A DNA stretch of 64,000 nucleotides from Nocardioides sp. GY 10113 (lineage in GTDB: Bacteria > Actinomycetota > Actinomycetes > Propionibacteriales > Nocardioidaceae), in the NCBI RefSeq assembly GCF_004919105.1, contig NZ_STGK01000001.1, positions 62,001-126,000 of the forward strand, read 5' to 3'. Made by a program: the position numbers and the translations under genes. Below are positions 53,165 to 62,656 of the stretch, piece after piece. Numbering within the stretch: position 1 is the first letter of the stretch; the number at the start of each line of letters is the position of its first letter. Below the pieces are notes generated by a model. That model was not told where the DNA came from. It did not search any database and worked only from the letters and a program-made list of their open reading frames with translations.

Positions 53165-55312
53165 ATGTCCCGAGTCCCGCTGACCCGCGTGCCCGTGCTG
53201 GCCGCGCGCTGGAGCGCCACGCATCCCTGGCGAGCGATCGGCCTGTGGCTGCTGCTCGTCGTCGCCGCCGTCGCCCTGGCCGCGACCATCTCCACCCGGC
53301 ACACCGTCGATGCCGACTACCGGGTCGGCCAGTCCGGGCGGGCGGCCGCGATGGCGGAGGACGCCGGCCTGGTCGAGCCGCCGACCGAGAGCGTGCTGAT
53401 CACGGGGGCCGACGGTGCCCTGGACCCAGCGGCCGGCGCGGCCGCGGCGGCCGAGGTCGCCGCCGGGATGACCGGACTGCCCGGCGTGGTCGAGGTCGGC
53501 GACCCGGTTCCCAGCGCCGACGGCTCCGCGCTGCTGATCACGGTCGAGCTGGCGTCGGTGGAGACCGACGCCGCGCCCCTGCTCGCTGCCACCGCGTCCG
53601 TCCAGGCCGACCACCCCGACCTGGTGGTCGAGCAGGCCGGCGCGAACAGCCTGGACGCCGCCATCAACGAGCGCGTCGGCCACGACCTGCACACCGCGGA
53701 GGCGACCAGCGTCCCGATCACGCTGCTGCTGATGCTGCTCGCCTTCGGCGCGCTGATCGCCGCGGGGATCCCGGTGCTGCTCGCGGCGACCAGCGTCGCC
53801 GCGACGATCGGCATCACCGCGCCGATCTCCCACCTGGTGCCGGCCGACCTGTCCGTGAACAGCATGATCGTGCTGATCGGCATGGCGGTCGGGGTCGACT
53901 ACTCCCTCTTCTACCTCAAGCGGGAGCGGGCGGAACGGGCCCTGGGCCGGAGCACCAGGGACGCCGTGGCGATCGCCGCGGAGACCTCGGGGCACGCCAT
54001 CCTGGTCTCCGGAGCGGCGGTGATGGCCTCGCTGGCCGGTCTCTTCGTCCTCGGCGACGTCACCTTCAACTCCCTGGCCACCGCCGCGATCCTGGTGGTC
54101 GCCATCGCGGTGCTGGGCTCGATCACCGTTCTGCCGGCCCTGCTGGTCAAGCTCGGTCGCTGGGTGGACCGGCCGCGGGTGCCGCTGCTGTGGCGGCTCA
54201 CGGGCCGGCTGCGGCGCGGGGCGGTCGGCGGCCGCCTGCTCGCGCCGGTGGTGCGGCACCCGGTCGTCGCGCTCGTGGTGGCGGGCGCCGGGGTGGTAGC
54301 GCTCGCGGTACCCGCCGCCACGCTGTCCACCCACCAGTCCTCCCTGGAGACGCTGCCGCAGGACCTGCCCGGCGTGCAGACCTACCGGTCGATCACCGCG
54401 GCCTTCCCGGCCGAGGGCACCGCCGCGGAGGTGGTGCTCCGGGCGGACCGAGCCGAGGCGCTGCCGGCGCTGGCGTCCCTGCGCCGGGCCGCCGCCGGGT
54501 CCGGCGACTTCGACGCCACGGGAGCGGCGGTGCGGACCTCCGCCGGCGGCGGCACCAGCGTGCTGACGCTGCCGATCCCGTACGACGAGTCCGACGACCG
54601 CGCCGCGGCGGCGGTCGAGGCGCTGCGCGACGACCTGGCGCCGGCCACCCTGGACGGTGTCGGCGAGTGGGCGGTCGGCGGCGACGCGGCGGACTCCCTG
54701 GACTACGCCACCCGCCAGGGTCAGCGGATGCCCTACCTGCTCGGCTTCGTGCTGCTGCTGACCGCGCTGATGATGGCCGCCGCGTTCCGCAGCGTGCTGC
54801 TGGCGGCGGTGTCGACGGCGCTGAACGTGGCCTCGGTGGCCGTCGCGTTCGGCGTCCTGTCGGTGGTCTTCCAGCACGGCGTCGGGGAGTCGCTGCTCGA
54901 CTTCACCAGCCCCGGGTTCGTGATCGACTGGATCCCGATCTTCGTCCTGGTGGTGCTCGTCGGACTGTCGATGGACTACCACGTCTTCGTGCTCAGCCGG
55001 GTCCGCGAGCTGGTCGACCTGGGCCTCCCGGCCCGCGAGGCCGTGCGTCAGGGGATCGCCGACACCGCGGGGGTGATCACCAGCGCGGCGGCGGTGATGG
55101 TCTCGGTGTTCTCGATCTTCGCGACGCTGTCGATGATGGAGATGAAGATGATGGGCGTCGGGCTGGCCGCCGCGATCCTGCTGGACGCCACCGTGATCCG
55201 GCTGGTGATCCTGCCCGCGGCGCTGGTGCTGCTCGGCGAGCGGGCGTGGCCGCGACGCCGGGTGGCGGCTCCGGCGGCAGCGGTGCCCGAGCCGGCAGTC
55301 GCCGGTGGTTGA
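53165..55312 (+). CDS. MMPL family RND-type transporter
   Basis: A 715-residue exporter built like the MMPL protein at 31661: first helix WRAIGLWLLLVVAAVALAAT, then NSMIVLIGMAVGVDYSLFYLKRER and, in the second half, IFVLVVLVGLSMDYHVFVLSRVR. It is divergent from the two-component genes, the usual layout for a regulated exporter. The last codons and the TGA stop belong to a GGTGGTTGAGG repeat starting at 55304, so the repeat has set the C-terminus (AVAGG). The substrate is unknown. Confidence 0.88.
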   Translation: MSRVPLTRVPVLAARWSATHPWRAIGLWLLLVVAAVALAATISTRHTVDADYRVGQSGRAAAMAEDAGLVEPPTESVLITGADGALDPAAGAAAAAEVAAGMTGLPGVVEVGDPVPSADGSALLITVELASVETDAAPLLAATASVQADHPDLVVEQAGANSLDAAINERVGHDLHTAEATSVPITLLLMLLAFGALIAAGIPVLLAATSVAATIGITAPISHLVPADLSVNSMIVLIGMAVGVDYSLFYLKRERAERALGRSTRDAVAIAAETSGHAILVSGAAVMASLAGLFVLGDVTFNSLATAAILVVAIAVLGSITVLPALLVKLGRWVDRPRVPLLWRLTGRLRRGAVGGRLLAPVVRHPVVALVVAGAGVVALAVPAATLSTHQSSLETLPQDLPGVQTYRSITAAFPAEGTAAEVVLRADRAEALPALASLRRAAAGSGDFDATGAAVRTSAGGGTSVLTLPIPYDESDDRAAAAVEALRDDLAPATLDGVGEWAVGGDAADSLDYATRQGQRMPYLLGFVLLLTALMMAAAFRSVLLAAVSTALNVASVAVAFGVLSVVFQHGVGESLLDFTSPGFVIDWIPIFVLVVLVGLSMDYHVFVLSRVRELVDLGLPAREAVRQGIADTAGVITSAAAVMVSVFSIFATLSMMEMKMMGVGLAAAILLDATVIRLVILPAALVLLGERAWPRRRVAAPAAAVPEPAVAGG

Positions 55313-55440
55313 GGTGCGAGGAGCGCCAGCGACGACCCTGCCGGTGGTTGAGGTGCGAGGAGCGCCAGCGACGAGCCTCGAAACCACCACGCGTCCTGGG
55401 CGGTGGTTTCGAGGCTCGCTGCGCCCGCACCTCGACCACC
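55304..55440. repeat. GGTGGTTGAGG palindromic repeat cluster (three copies)
   Basis: Two direct copies of a 39-bp unit begin GGTGGTTGAGGTGCGAGGAG at 55304 and 55343, the second completed by GCCTCGAAACCACC to form a hairpin. A third, inverted 39-bp copy lies at 55402-55440. The family is the same as in the array at 50807. The cluster fills the gap between convergent MMPL and LysE genes and could terminate both. Confidence 0.9.
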
Positions 55441-55447
55441 GGGTCCG

Positions 55448-56101
55448 TCAGGTACCGGCGATCGAGAGCTTGACGGCGAACCCGAGGAAGAGCGCGCCCA
55501 CCGCCGAGTTGCCCGCCGCCGACAGCACCCGGCGGCGGCGGAACGCCGCGGCCAACCGGGTCCCGCCGAGGATCAGCGCGCTCAGGTAGATCACGCTGGC
55601 GAGCTGGGCGAACGTGCCCAGCACCAGGAACGAGATGGCCGGGTGGGCGTAGGCCGGGTCCACGAACTGCACGAAGAAGGCGACGAAGAACAGGATCGCC
55701 TTCGGGTTCACCAGGCTGACCGCGAGCGCCCGCCGATAGGGACGCTCGGTGACCACCGGGACCGGCAGCCCGGCCTCGGCCAGCGCGGCGTCGCGCCGGC
55801 TGCGCCACAGTGCCCAGGCGCCCCGGATCAGTCCGACGGCCAGCCACGCGAGATAGCAGGCGCCGGCCCACTTCACGAGGTCGAAGAGCAGCGGGTTGGC
55901 CTGCAGCAGCGAGGCGACGCCGGCCGCCGACAGCGTCATCAGCACGGCGTCTCCGGTCCACACGCCGGCCGCGGCGGCGTACCCGCTGCGCACGCCGCGG
56001 CGCGCGGCGACCGAGAGCACGTAGAGGGAGTTCGGCCCCGGGAGGAGGATGATCAGCACGAGCCCGACCAGGTAGGTCGGCAGATCGATGACGCCCAGCA
56101 C
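55448..56101 (-). CDS. LysE/RhtB family amino acid exporter (LeuE-like)
   Basis: A 217-residue protein of six membrane helices. LVGLVLIILLPGPNSLYVLSVAARRG carries the conserved PGPN motif, and SLVNPKAILFFVAFFVQFV is the second signature. It would export amino acids or related compounds. The GTG start has no strong ribosome-binding site. Its 3' end faces the MMPL gene across the repeat cluster. Confidence 0.88.
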   Translation of the reverse strand: MLGVIDLPTYLVGLVLIILLPGPNSLYVLSVAARRGVRSGYAAAAGVWTGDAVLMTLSAAGVASLLQANPLLFDLVKWAGACYLAWLAVGLIRGAWALWRSRRDAALAEAGLPVPVVTERPYRRALAVSLVNPKAILFFVAFFVQFVDPAYAHPAISFLVLGTFAQLASVIYLSALILGGTRLAAAFRRRRVLSAAGNSAVGALFLGFAVKLSIAGT

Positions 56102-56142
56102 CCGCCGAGTGTGGCAGGTCTCGGGGGCGCCGAGGAACTCCT

Positions 56143-56718
56143 TTACGCCGGCTGGGACAGGCGGTCGGCGAGGCCGGCCAGTGCGGCGTCCAGGTCCCCC
56201 GCGACCACCAGCGCGTCGAGCGTGCTCCGGTCCATGAACCCGGCGTCGGTGATCCGGTCCAAGGTCGCCACCAGCGGCTGCCAGAACCCGTCGGGGTCCA
56301 GCAGCCCGATCGGCTTGCGGTGCAGCCCGAGGGTGCCCCAGGTCCAGATCTCGAAGAGCTCCTCGAGCGTGCCCAGGCCGCCCGGCAGGGTGAGGAACGC
56401 GTCGGCGCGCTCGGCCATCCTGGCCTTGCGCTCGTGCATGGTGCCGACCACGTGCATCTCGACCCGCTCGCCGTGGGTGCGCGCCCACTCCCGCTCGACC
56501 ATGAACCGGGGGATCACCCCGTACACCCGGCCGCCGGCGTCGAGCACCCCGTCGGAGAGGGCCCCCATCAGTCCGGACGACCCGCCGCCGTAGACGAGCT
56601 CGATGCCGCGCTCCCCGAGCCGATGGCCGACGGCGTAGGCCGTCTCGGCGAACGCGGGGTCCGCGCCGGGGCGGGAGCCGAGGAAGACCGCGAGGCGCCG
56701 CAGGGTGGGTGGCAGCAT
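56143..56718 (-). CDS. LOG family protein (nucleoside monophosphate phosphoribohydrolase)
   Basis: A 191-residue enzyme with a Rossmann fold. The LOG motif PGGLGTLEELFE and the preceding ERADAFLTL, with YGGGSSGLMGALSDG earlier, identify it. LOG proteins release adenine bases, including cytokinins, from nucleoside 5'-monophosphates. In bacteria without cytokinin the role may be nucleotide salvage or stress. It is divergent from the protease gene across about 100 bp. Confidence 0.88.
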   Translation of the reverse strand: MLPPTLRRLAVFLGSRPGADPAFAETAYAVGHRLGERGIELVYGGGSSGLMGALSDGVLDAGGRVYGVIPRFMVEREWARTHGERVEMHVVGTMHERKARMAERADAFLTLPGGLGTLEELFEIWTWGTLGLHRKPIGLLDPDGFWQPLVATLDRITDAGFMDRSTLDALVVAGDLDAALAGLADRLSQPA

Positions 56719-56820
56719 GGGGGCGAGCGTAGCGAGGGGGCCGACGTGGCTGAGGAACGCACAACAAACGCACAGGATTCTCCGGGGATCGCCCCAGGAT
56801 CGCCGGGTCCACTGGTGGAC

Positions 56821-58203
56821 ATGTCCGAGACCGACCCCACCGGTGCCCCCCGCCCGGCGCAGCCGCCATGCCCGCGGGACGACCAGCCGCACCCCACCAC
56901 GCCGCTGCCCGTCCAGCAGCCGACCCAGCCGACCCCTCCGGCTCCTCCGGCTCCTCCGGCCGGCCCGCACTGGGCGTACCAGCCGGCGTTCCCGCCGCCG
57001 CCGTACCCGCCCCTGCACCCCGCCCACGCGTACGGCGACCCGCACCGGGCCCGCCGCCGCAAGCGGGTGGCGATCGCGGCGGGCGGCGCGCTCGCGGCGG
57101 TCGCCGCGATGGGCATCGGCGGCGGCATCGGGTTCGCCGTCGGTCACCAGCAGGGCGAGACCGGGGTCAGCGCCGACCGCGGCACGGCGACGTACCCCGG
57201 TGGCGGTGGCTCCGACTCGCAGACCGCGCCCTGGGGGGATCAGCAGGCGCCGTCGGACCCGCGGGGTGGGCGCCCCGGCGATGGCTCGCTCGGCTCGGCC
57301 AGCCAGTCCGACGCCACCGACGAGCAGGAGGTCGGGGTGGTGCTCATCGACACCACGCTGACCGGCGGTGCGGGCGCCGGGACCGGGTTCGTGGTCGACG
57401 CCGACGGCACGGTCGTCACGAACTACCACGTGGTCGACGGCAGCACCTCGATCAGCGTCACGCTGGCCAGCACCGGGGAGACCTACGACGCCACGGTGGT
57501 CGGCCACAACGAGACCGCCGACATCGCGGTGCTGTCGCTCGACGGCGCCTCCGGGCTGACCCCCGTCGAGCTGGACACCGACGGCGTCGACGTCGGCGAG
57601 AAGGTCACCACGATCGGCAACTCCGAGGGTCAGGGCTACCTCTCGGCGGCCAGCGGCGAGGTGCTCGGCCTGGACCAGGACATCACCACCGCCGACCAGC
57701 TGACCGGGGGCGGCGACGACCTGACCGGCCTCATCGAGAACGACGTGTACGCCGTCAGCGGCGACTCGGGCGGCCCGCTGGTCGACGAGGACGGCGAGGT
57801 CGTCGGCGTCACGGTCGCCACCACCACCGGCGGCCTCACGCGCAGCTACGCGGTGCCGATCGACGACGCGATGCAGATCGTCGACCAGGTCGAGTCCGGC
57901 GTGGAGACCTCCTCCACCCGGATCGGCCCGAACGCCTACCTCGGCGTCTCGGTGAGCACGCAGGCGTCCGGCTCGGGCGCCACCATCGCCGACGTGGAGT
58001 CCGGCGGCCCCGCCGCCCGGGCCGGACTGACCGCGGGCTCGGTGGTCACCTCGGTGGACGGCGAGACCGTCTCCTCGGTCGACGACCTGACCGGCGCGAT
58101 CGGGGACCACGAGCCGGGCGACTCGGTGCAGATCACCTGGACCGACACCTCCGGGCAGAGCCGGACCGCGACCGTGAGCCTGGACGCCTCGCCGATCGCC
58201 TGA
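56821..58203 (+). CDS. HtrA/DegP-like membrane serine protease with PDZ domain
   Basis: A 460-residue protein: a Pro-rich cytoplasmic region (residues 1-75), one membrane helix (VAIAAGGALAAVAAMGIGGGI), a linker, a trypsin-like domain and a C-terminal PDZ. The catalytic His is in VVTNYHVVDGS, Asp in NETADIAVLSL and Ser in SGDSGGPLVDE. The PDZ part starts at YLGVSVSTQ, with GGPAARAGLTAGSVVTSVDG. It degrades or senses misfolded proteins outside the membrane. The ATG is weakly preceded by GGTGG. Confidence 0.92.
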   Translation: MSETDPTGAPRPAQPPCPRDDQPHPTTPLPVQQPTQPTPPAPPAPPAGPHWAYQPAFPPPPYPPLHPAHAYGDPHRARRRKRVAIAAGGALAAVAAMGIGGGIGFAVGHQQGETGVSADRGTATYPGGGGSDSQTAPWGDQQAPSDPRGGRPGDGSLGSASQSDATDEQEVGVVLIDTTLTGGAGAGTGFVVDADGTVVTNYHVVDGSTSISVTLASTGETYDATVVGHNETADIAVLSLDGASGLTPVELDTDGVDVGEKVTTIGNSEGQGYLSAASGEVLGLDQDITTADQLTGGGDDLTGLIENDVYAVSGDSGGPLVDEDGEVVGVTVATTTGGLTRSYAVPIDDAMQIVDQVESGVETSSTRIGPNAYLGVSVSTQASGSGATIADVESGGPAARAGLTAGSVVTSVDGETVSSVDDLTGAIGDHEPGDSVQITWTDTSGQSRTATVSLDASPIA

Positions 58204-58295
58204 CGCTCGATCCCCGTCCGGCCGCCCTGGTGCGGCGGTCGGCCGGGGGTCGGCCGCGCCCCGGATGTCCGAGTGTCGGCGCCGGAGACGAAGAT

Positions 58296-59606
58296 GTGTC
58301 GGTGACGATGCGAGGGTTCTGGGCAGCGCTGCCCACCGAGGGCCGCTGGCTGCTGTCGACCGTCGCGATCCAGACCCTGGGTCGCGGGCTGACGCTGCCG
58401 TTCACCCTGATCTACCTGCACGAGGTGCGCGGCTTCGACCTGGGCCTCTCCGGGGTGCTGATGGGCCTGATCGCCGGCGCCGGTCTGGTGGTGACCGGGC
58501 CGGGCGGCGTGCTGACGGACCGGTACGGCGCGCGGCCGGTGCTGCTGGCCGGCATCTCCTGCATGATCGTCGGCAACGCCCTGCTCGCCTTCGCCACGAC
58601 CCCGGCCGTCGCCGCCGTCGCGCTGGTGCTGATCGGCATCAACTTCGGCGTCTCCTGGCCGGCGTTCAACGCCTTCATCGCCTCGATCGTCACCGGCGAC
58701 CTTCGCCAGCAGTACTTCGGCGTCAACTTCGCCCTGGTCAACCTCGGGATCGGCGTCGGCGGCGTGGTCGGCGGCCTGTACGTCGACGTGCACGAGCCGG
58801 CCACCTTCACCACGATCTTCCTCGTCGACGCCGCCTCGATGCTGGTCCCGATGGGTCTCCTGCTGGGCCCGCTGCGACACGTCCGCGGCGCCGCGGCGGC
58901 GCCGGACCCGGAGGAGGGCGGCACGACCTCCCCGGTCAGCTACCTCTCGATCCTGCGCGAGCCCGCCGTGCAGCGGCTGACCGTGATCACCTTCATCGGC
59001 GTCTTCCTCGGCTACGGGCAGCTCGAGGCCGGCTTCCCGGGGTTCGTGCGGCAGGTCGCCGAGGTCTCCACCTCCGCGATCGGGGTCGCGTTCGCGGTCA
59101 ACACCGCGGTCATCGTGGCGCTGCAGTTCGCGGTGCTACGCCGGATCAGCGGGCGGCGGCGTACCCGGGTGATGATGGTGATGGCCGCGATCTGGTCGGT
59201 CGCGTGGCTGCTCCTGGGCAGCACCGGCCTGGTGCCGGGCACGGCGACGGCGGTAGTCGGGGTGATGGCGTTCATGGCGGTCTTCGCGCTCGGCGAGACC
59301 CTGCTGCAGCCGACGGTGCCGGCGATCAACAACGACCTGGCCGCTGACCACACGCGCGGCCGCTACAACGCGATCAACGCCGGCGCCTTCCAGCTCGGCG
59401 CGATCGCGGGCCCGGTGGTCGCGGGGTTCCTGCTCGACCTGCACCTCCCCGGCGTCTACATCGGCGTGATGGTGGTCGGCTGCGGCGTGATCGCGGTGCT
59501 GGCGCTCGGCCTGGAGCGGGCCATCCCGGCATCGGCCAACGGGGTGAGGGACCGGCGGCTTGAGGCTCCAGGCATGCTGGAGGCCGACCCCGTACGGGAG
59601 GACTGA
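58296..59606 (+). CDS. Major facilitator superfamily transporter
   Basis: A 436-residue twelve-helix transporter. The motif-A loop appears as GGVLTDRYGARPVLLAG between helices 2 and 3, and VLIGINFGVSWPAFNAFIAS is the following helix. The second half starts near VSYLSILREPAV. GGAG is 8 nt before the GTG used as start. The ATG at 58308 is an alternative. The stop overlaps the alarmone synthetase start as TGATG, so the two are co-translated. The substrate is unknown; it is most like drug exporters. Confidence 0.85.
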   Translation: MSVTMRGFWAALPTEGRWLLSTVAIQTLGRGLTLPFTLIYLHEVRGFDLGLSGVLMGLIAGAGLVVTGPGGVLTDRYGARPVLLAGISCMIVGNALLAFATTPAVAAVALVLIGINFGVSWPAFNAFIASIVTGDLRQQYFGVNFALVNLGIGVGGVVGGLYVDVHEPATFTTIFLVDAASMLVPMGLLLGPLRHVRGAAAAPDPEEGGTTSPVSYLSILREPAVQRLTVITFIGVFLGYGQLEAGFPGFVRQVAEVSTSAIGVAFAVNTAVIVALQFAVLRRISGRRRTRVMMVMAAIWSVAWLLLGSTGLVPGTATAVVGVMAFMAVFALGETLLQPTVPAINNDLAADHTRGRYNAINAGAFQLGAIAGPVVAGFLLDLHLPGVYIGVMVVGCGVIAVLALGLERAIPASANGVRDRRLEAPGMLEADPVRED

Positions 59607-60307
59607 TGAGCGTCACCGACCCCGCCCACACCGATCTGATGGAGGAGCTGGCCGCGGCCGGCTCGGGCCGCGACCCGCTCGACGAGGCGGTCTCCGAGGA
59701 GGTCCTGTACCGGACCCTGCAGCGATTCCGGCTGCCGTACAAGTTCGCCCTGGACGAGATCACCACCAAGATCTCGATCCTGCGGCAGGAGTTCGAGGAG
59801 ACCCACGACCACTCGCCGATCGAGCACGTGCGGACCCGGCTGAAGACGCCGGAGAGCGTGATCGACAAGGTGCGGCGGCTCGGTCTGCCGGCGACGCTGC
59901 CGACCATCGAGGCCCAGGTCCGCGACATCGCCGGCGTACGGGTGGTCTGCCCGTTCGCCTCCGACGTCTACTGGATCAGCGACATGTTGACCAGTCAGCC
60001 CGACCTGACGGTGATGGAGGTCGAGGACTACATCATCACGCCGAAGGAGAACGGGTACCGGAGCCTGCACCTGCTGGTCACGATCCCGGTCTTCCTCTCC
60101 GACCGGACCGAGCACGTGCCGGTCGAGCTGCAGATCCGCACGATCGCGATGGACTTCTGGGCCAGCGTCGAGCACTCGATCTACTACAAGTACGACGGCA
60201 CCGTGCCGCCCGGGCTGGCCGACGAGCTGAAGGTCGCCGCCGAGACCGCCGCCTCCCTGGACGCCACGATGAGCGACCTGCGCAGCGAGGTGCGGCCCGA
60301 CCGGTAG
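59606..60307 (+). CDS. Small alarmone synthetase, (p)ppGpp synthetase family (RelQ-like)
   Basis: A 233-residue stand-alone synthetase with no hydrolase domain. Motifs in order: LDEITTKISILRQEFEETHD, GVRVVCPFASDVYWISD, DYIITPKENGYRSLHLLV (with the G-loop tyrosine) and VPVELQIRTIAMDFWASVEH with catalytic Glu and Gln. It makes (p)ppGpp or related alarmones, and is expected to act in stress in addition to a long RelA/SpoT elsewhere. It is coupled by TGATG to the MFS gene. A composite repeat follows its stop. Confidence 0.9.
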   Translation: MSVTDPAHTDLMEELAAAGSGRDPLDEAVSEEVLYRTLQRFRLPYKFALDEITTKISILRQEFEETHDHSPIEHVRTRLKTPESVIDKVRRLGLPATLPTIEAQVRDIAGVRVVCPFASDVYWISDMLTSQPDLTVMEVEDYIITPKENGYRSLHLLVTIPVFLSDRTEHVPVELQIRTIAMDFWASVEHSIYYKYDGTVPPGLADELKVAAETAASLDATMSDLRSEVRPDR

Positions 60308-60333
60308 GGCCGCGAAGCCGGCGGCGGCGGCGA

Positions 60334-60442
60334 GTCGTGTGCCTCAGGTGCCCCTTGCGTCACGCCTGACGGGCACTTCCCTCGCGTGACGGGCGTTGCA
60401 GTGGCCGTCCCGCGAGGGAATCCCCGGTCGACCGGGGATTCC
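60334..60442 (+). repeat. GGTCGACC-centred composite repeat, long copy
   Basis: It begins with a half of the GTCGTGTGCC repeat (60334-60348). A long stem follows, pairing TCCCTCGCG (60378-60386) plus GACGG with CCGTC plus CGCGAGGGA (60405-60419), and then a perfect 26-bp palindrome (60417-60442). It aligns along its whole length with the copy at 62746. It sits between convergent genes. Confidence 0.85.
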
Positions 60443-60454
60443 ATGGGACCCGGC

Positions 60455-61525
60455 TCAGCCGACCAGCGCCAGGCTGCCCAGGTCCCGGATCGCCGCGCAG
60501 GACCGCTCCACCATCACCGCGAACATCGCGTCACCGCGCTCGCTGCGCGTGCCGTAGGCGCAGCCGAAGACCGCGATCAGCGGGCCCTGGAGCATCGCGT
60601 ACCGGTAGTCGTCCCAGGCCAGGCCCTCGTCGTACCCGGTGACGCCGTGGTCGAGCAGGGCGCGGTGGTAGGCCGCGACCAGGCTCCGCTCGTCGCGGCG
60701 CCGTTGCGCGGGCTCCAGCGACGTGCCGAGGAAGAAGGCCAGGTCCCGCGCGGGCAGCCCGAGCGAGAGGGTCTGCCAGTCGACCGCGATCACGCCGGGA
60801 GCGTCGTCGGGCGGGAAGAGCAGGTTGTCCAGCCGGTAGTCGCCGTGGACCAGCCCGAAGCGCTCCGCCCGGCCGAGGGCCCACGGGCCGATCACGGCGG
60901 CCACCTCGTGCAGCGTGGCGACGCACTCCGGGGTGAGCCGGTCGCCGAGCAGGTCGACGAAGATCTCCGTGGCCGGACCGTAGAGCTCGGCCATCAGGTC
61001 GGCGTCCTCGGGGCCGTTGATGCTCAGGCCCTCGATCTCCAGCAGGGTCGGGTCGCACCAGCGCGGTCCGTGCAGCCCGGCCAGGTTGACCACGGCGTCG
61101 CGTGCCTGGTCGGCGCTGCAGCCGGCGAGCTGGTCGCCCTGCGTCGCCGGCGCCGCGTCGGCCATCACCAGGGTGAACTCGGCCCCGGTGCCGGCGTACG
61201 TCGCCAGGTGGCAGTGCGGCACCCGGACGGCGACCGTCGGCGCGATCTCGTCGTAGAACCGCACCTCGGTGCGGTAGACGTTGGCGAGCAGCTCGCGGGC
61301 GGCCGGGTCCTCGGCGGGGAGCTTGACCAGCACGGTCGTCGGGAGGGCGGGATCCCCGGGCGCGGTGAGGGCGACCCGGTAGCAGGTGCCGATCTGGCCG
61401 GTGCCGACGCGGGTCACCTCGACCGCCTCGACCGCAGCGCCGAGCACGGTGCGGGCCCAGTCGACGGTGAGCTCCTCGGCGGAGCCGACCAGGGTCCCGG
61501 TGGTCACCGCGTCCGCCCCGCTCAC
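60455..61525 (-). CDS. APH-like phosphotransferase family protein
   Basis: A 356-residue kinase-fold protein of the aminoglycoside/choline phosphotransferase superfamily. The ATP-binding Lys is in TVLVKLPAED, the catalytic loop in FGLVHGDYRLDNLLF and the metal-binding Asp in IAVDWQTLSLG. Members often sit beside acyl-CoA or steroid degradation genes. The GTG overlaps the stop of the LLM gene by 4 bp (GTGA), so the pair is one operon. The substrate is unknown. Confidence 0.85.
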   Translation of the reverse strand: MSGADAVTTGTLVGSAEELTVDWARTVLGAAVEAVEVTRVGTGQIGTCYRVALTAPGDPALPTTVLVKLPAEDPAARELLANVYRTEVRFYDEIAPTVAVRVPHCHLATYAGTGAEFTLVMADAAPATQGDQLAGCSADQARDAVVNLAGLHGPRWCDPTLLEIEGLSINGPEDADLMAELYGPATEIFVDLLGDRLTPECVATLHEVAAVIGPWALGRAERFGLVHGDYRLDNLLFPPDDAPGVIAVDWQTLSLGLPARDLAFFLGTSLEPAQRRRDERSLVAAYHRALLDHGVTGYDEGLAWDDYRYAMLQGPLIAVFGCAYGTRSERGDAMFAVMVERSCAAIRDLGSLALVG

Positions 61526-62610
61526 TTCATCCACCCCGGGTTGGCGGGCAGCGCGTCGAGGCGCTCCGGACGGATCTCGCGCCACGCGTCGAGCACCGGC
61601 GCCAGCTCGCTCGGCGTCGCGCCGTGCAGCACCACGCTGTCGGCGCCGGCGTCGAGCTGGTCGGCGATCCGGGCCGCGCAGTCGGCGGCGGACCCGGTCG
61701 CGGCGGCTGCCAGCCACTGCGCCGGCAGCACCGCGTCGCGCAGGTGGGTGAGCTCCTCGACGGTGCCGATCGCGTCGAACGCTCCGGGATAGCCCTGCAC
61801 GAGGTCGTCGTTGCGGAACCGCTCCAGGTCGGCCAGGTCCCAGCGGTTGCCGCGGACCAGCACCTCGCCGTACCCCTGCAGGTACGTCGCCAGCCGCCCG
61901 ACGAGCTTGCGCAGCCGCAGCTCCTCCGGGAGGTCGTCGGTGACGGTCGCGAGCACGGACCAGATCCGCACCGACGCCGGGTCGCGGCCGGCGTCGGCGG
62001 CCGCGCCGCGGATCGTCTCCACCGCACGGCGCAGCGTGTCGTCGGTGAAGAAGGTGTGCAGCACGACGCCGTCGGCGTGGCGACCGGCCAGCTCGAGCGA
62101 CCTCGGGCCGATCGCCATCATCAGCACGGGGATCTTCTCGTCGAAGCTGCTGTCCTGGGACAGGTACGGGAAGCTGCCGGCCGGGCCGTCGTGGCCGACG
62201 ACGCTGCCGCCGGACCACAGGGTGCGCAGGATGTCGATGGTGTCGACGAGCCGCGCGCCGGTGACGCGGGGGATGCCCATCACGTCGAAGAGCAGGTCGA
62301 AGCCGCGGCCCAGGCCGAGGGCGTAGCGGCCCTCGGAGGCCCGGTGCAGCGTGGTGGCCATGGTGGCGGTGACCAGCGGGTGCCGGGTGTGCGGGTTGGT
62401 GGCCGCGGTCGCGATCCCGATCCGGCTGCTGGCCGCGGTCGCCATGCCGGCCATCACGCCGGCGTCCTTGACGTTGAACCGCTCGGAGAGGAACACCGAG
62501 CCGAGGCCCAGCTCCTCGGCCAGTCGGACCTCGTCGATCAGGTCGCGCGGGCTCGCGCTGTGGCCGGCCAGGCCGTAGCAGGCCAGCTCGGGGAACTCCT
62601 GGACGTCCAT
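61522..62610 (-). CDS. LLM class flavin-dependent oxidoreductase
   Basis: A 362-residue TIM-barrel flavoprotein of the luciferase-like family, likely using F420 or FMN. It opens MDVQEFPELACYGLAGHSAS, then LAEELGLGSVFLSERF, GIATAATNPHTRHPLVTATM and GRYALGLGRGFDLLFDVMG. It resembles the subgroup found with steroid and fatty-acid catabolism genes. The ATG has no clear ribosome-binding site. A KstR-like site lies about 50 bp upstream and a second palindrome about 80 bp upstream. Confidence 0.87.
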   Translation of the reverse strand: MDVQEFPELACYGLAGHSASPRDLIDEVRLAEELGLGSVFLSERFNVKDAGVMAGMATAASSRIGIATAATNPHTRHPLVTATMATTLHRASEGRYALGLGRGFDLLFDVMGIPRVTGARLVDTIDILRTLWSGGSVVGHDGPAGSFPYLSQDSSFDEKIPVLMMAIGPRSLELAGRHADGVVLHTFFTDDTLRRAVETIRGAAADAGRDPASVRIWSVLATVTDDLPEELRLRKLVGRLATYLQGYGEVLVRGNRWDLADLERFRNDDLVQGYPGAFDAIGTVEELTHLRDAVLPAQWLAAAATGSAADCAARIADQLDAGADSVVLHGATPSELAPVLDAWREIRPERLDALPANPGWMK

Positions 62611-62656
62611 GCCTACCCTCCCGTGGCGGGCCGCGGTGCCCGCGTGCCGGTCAGGC

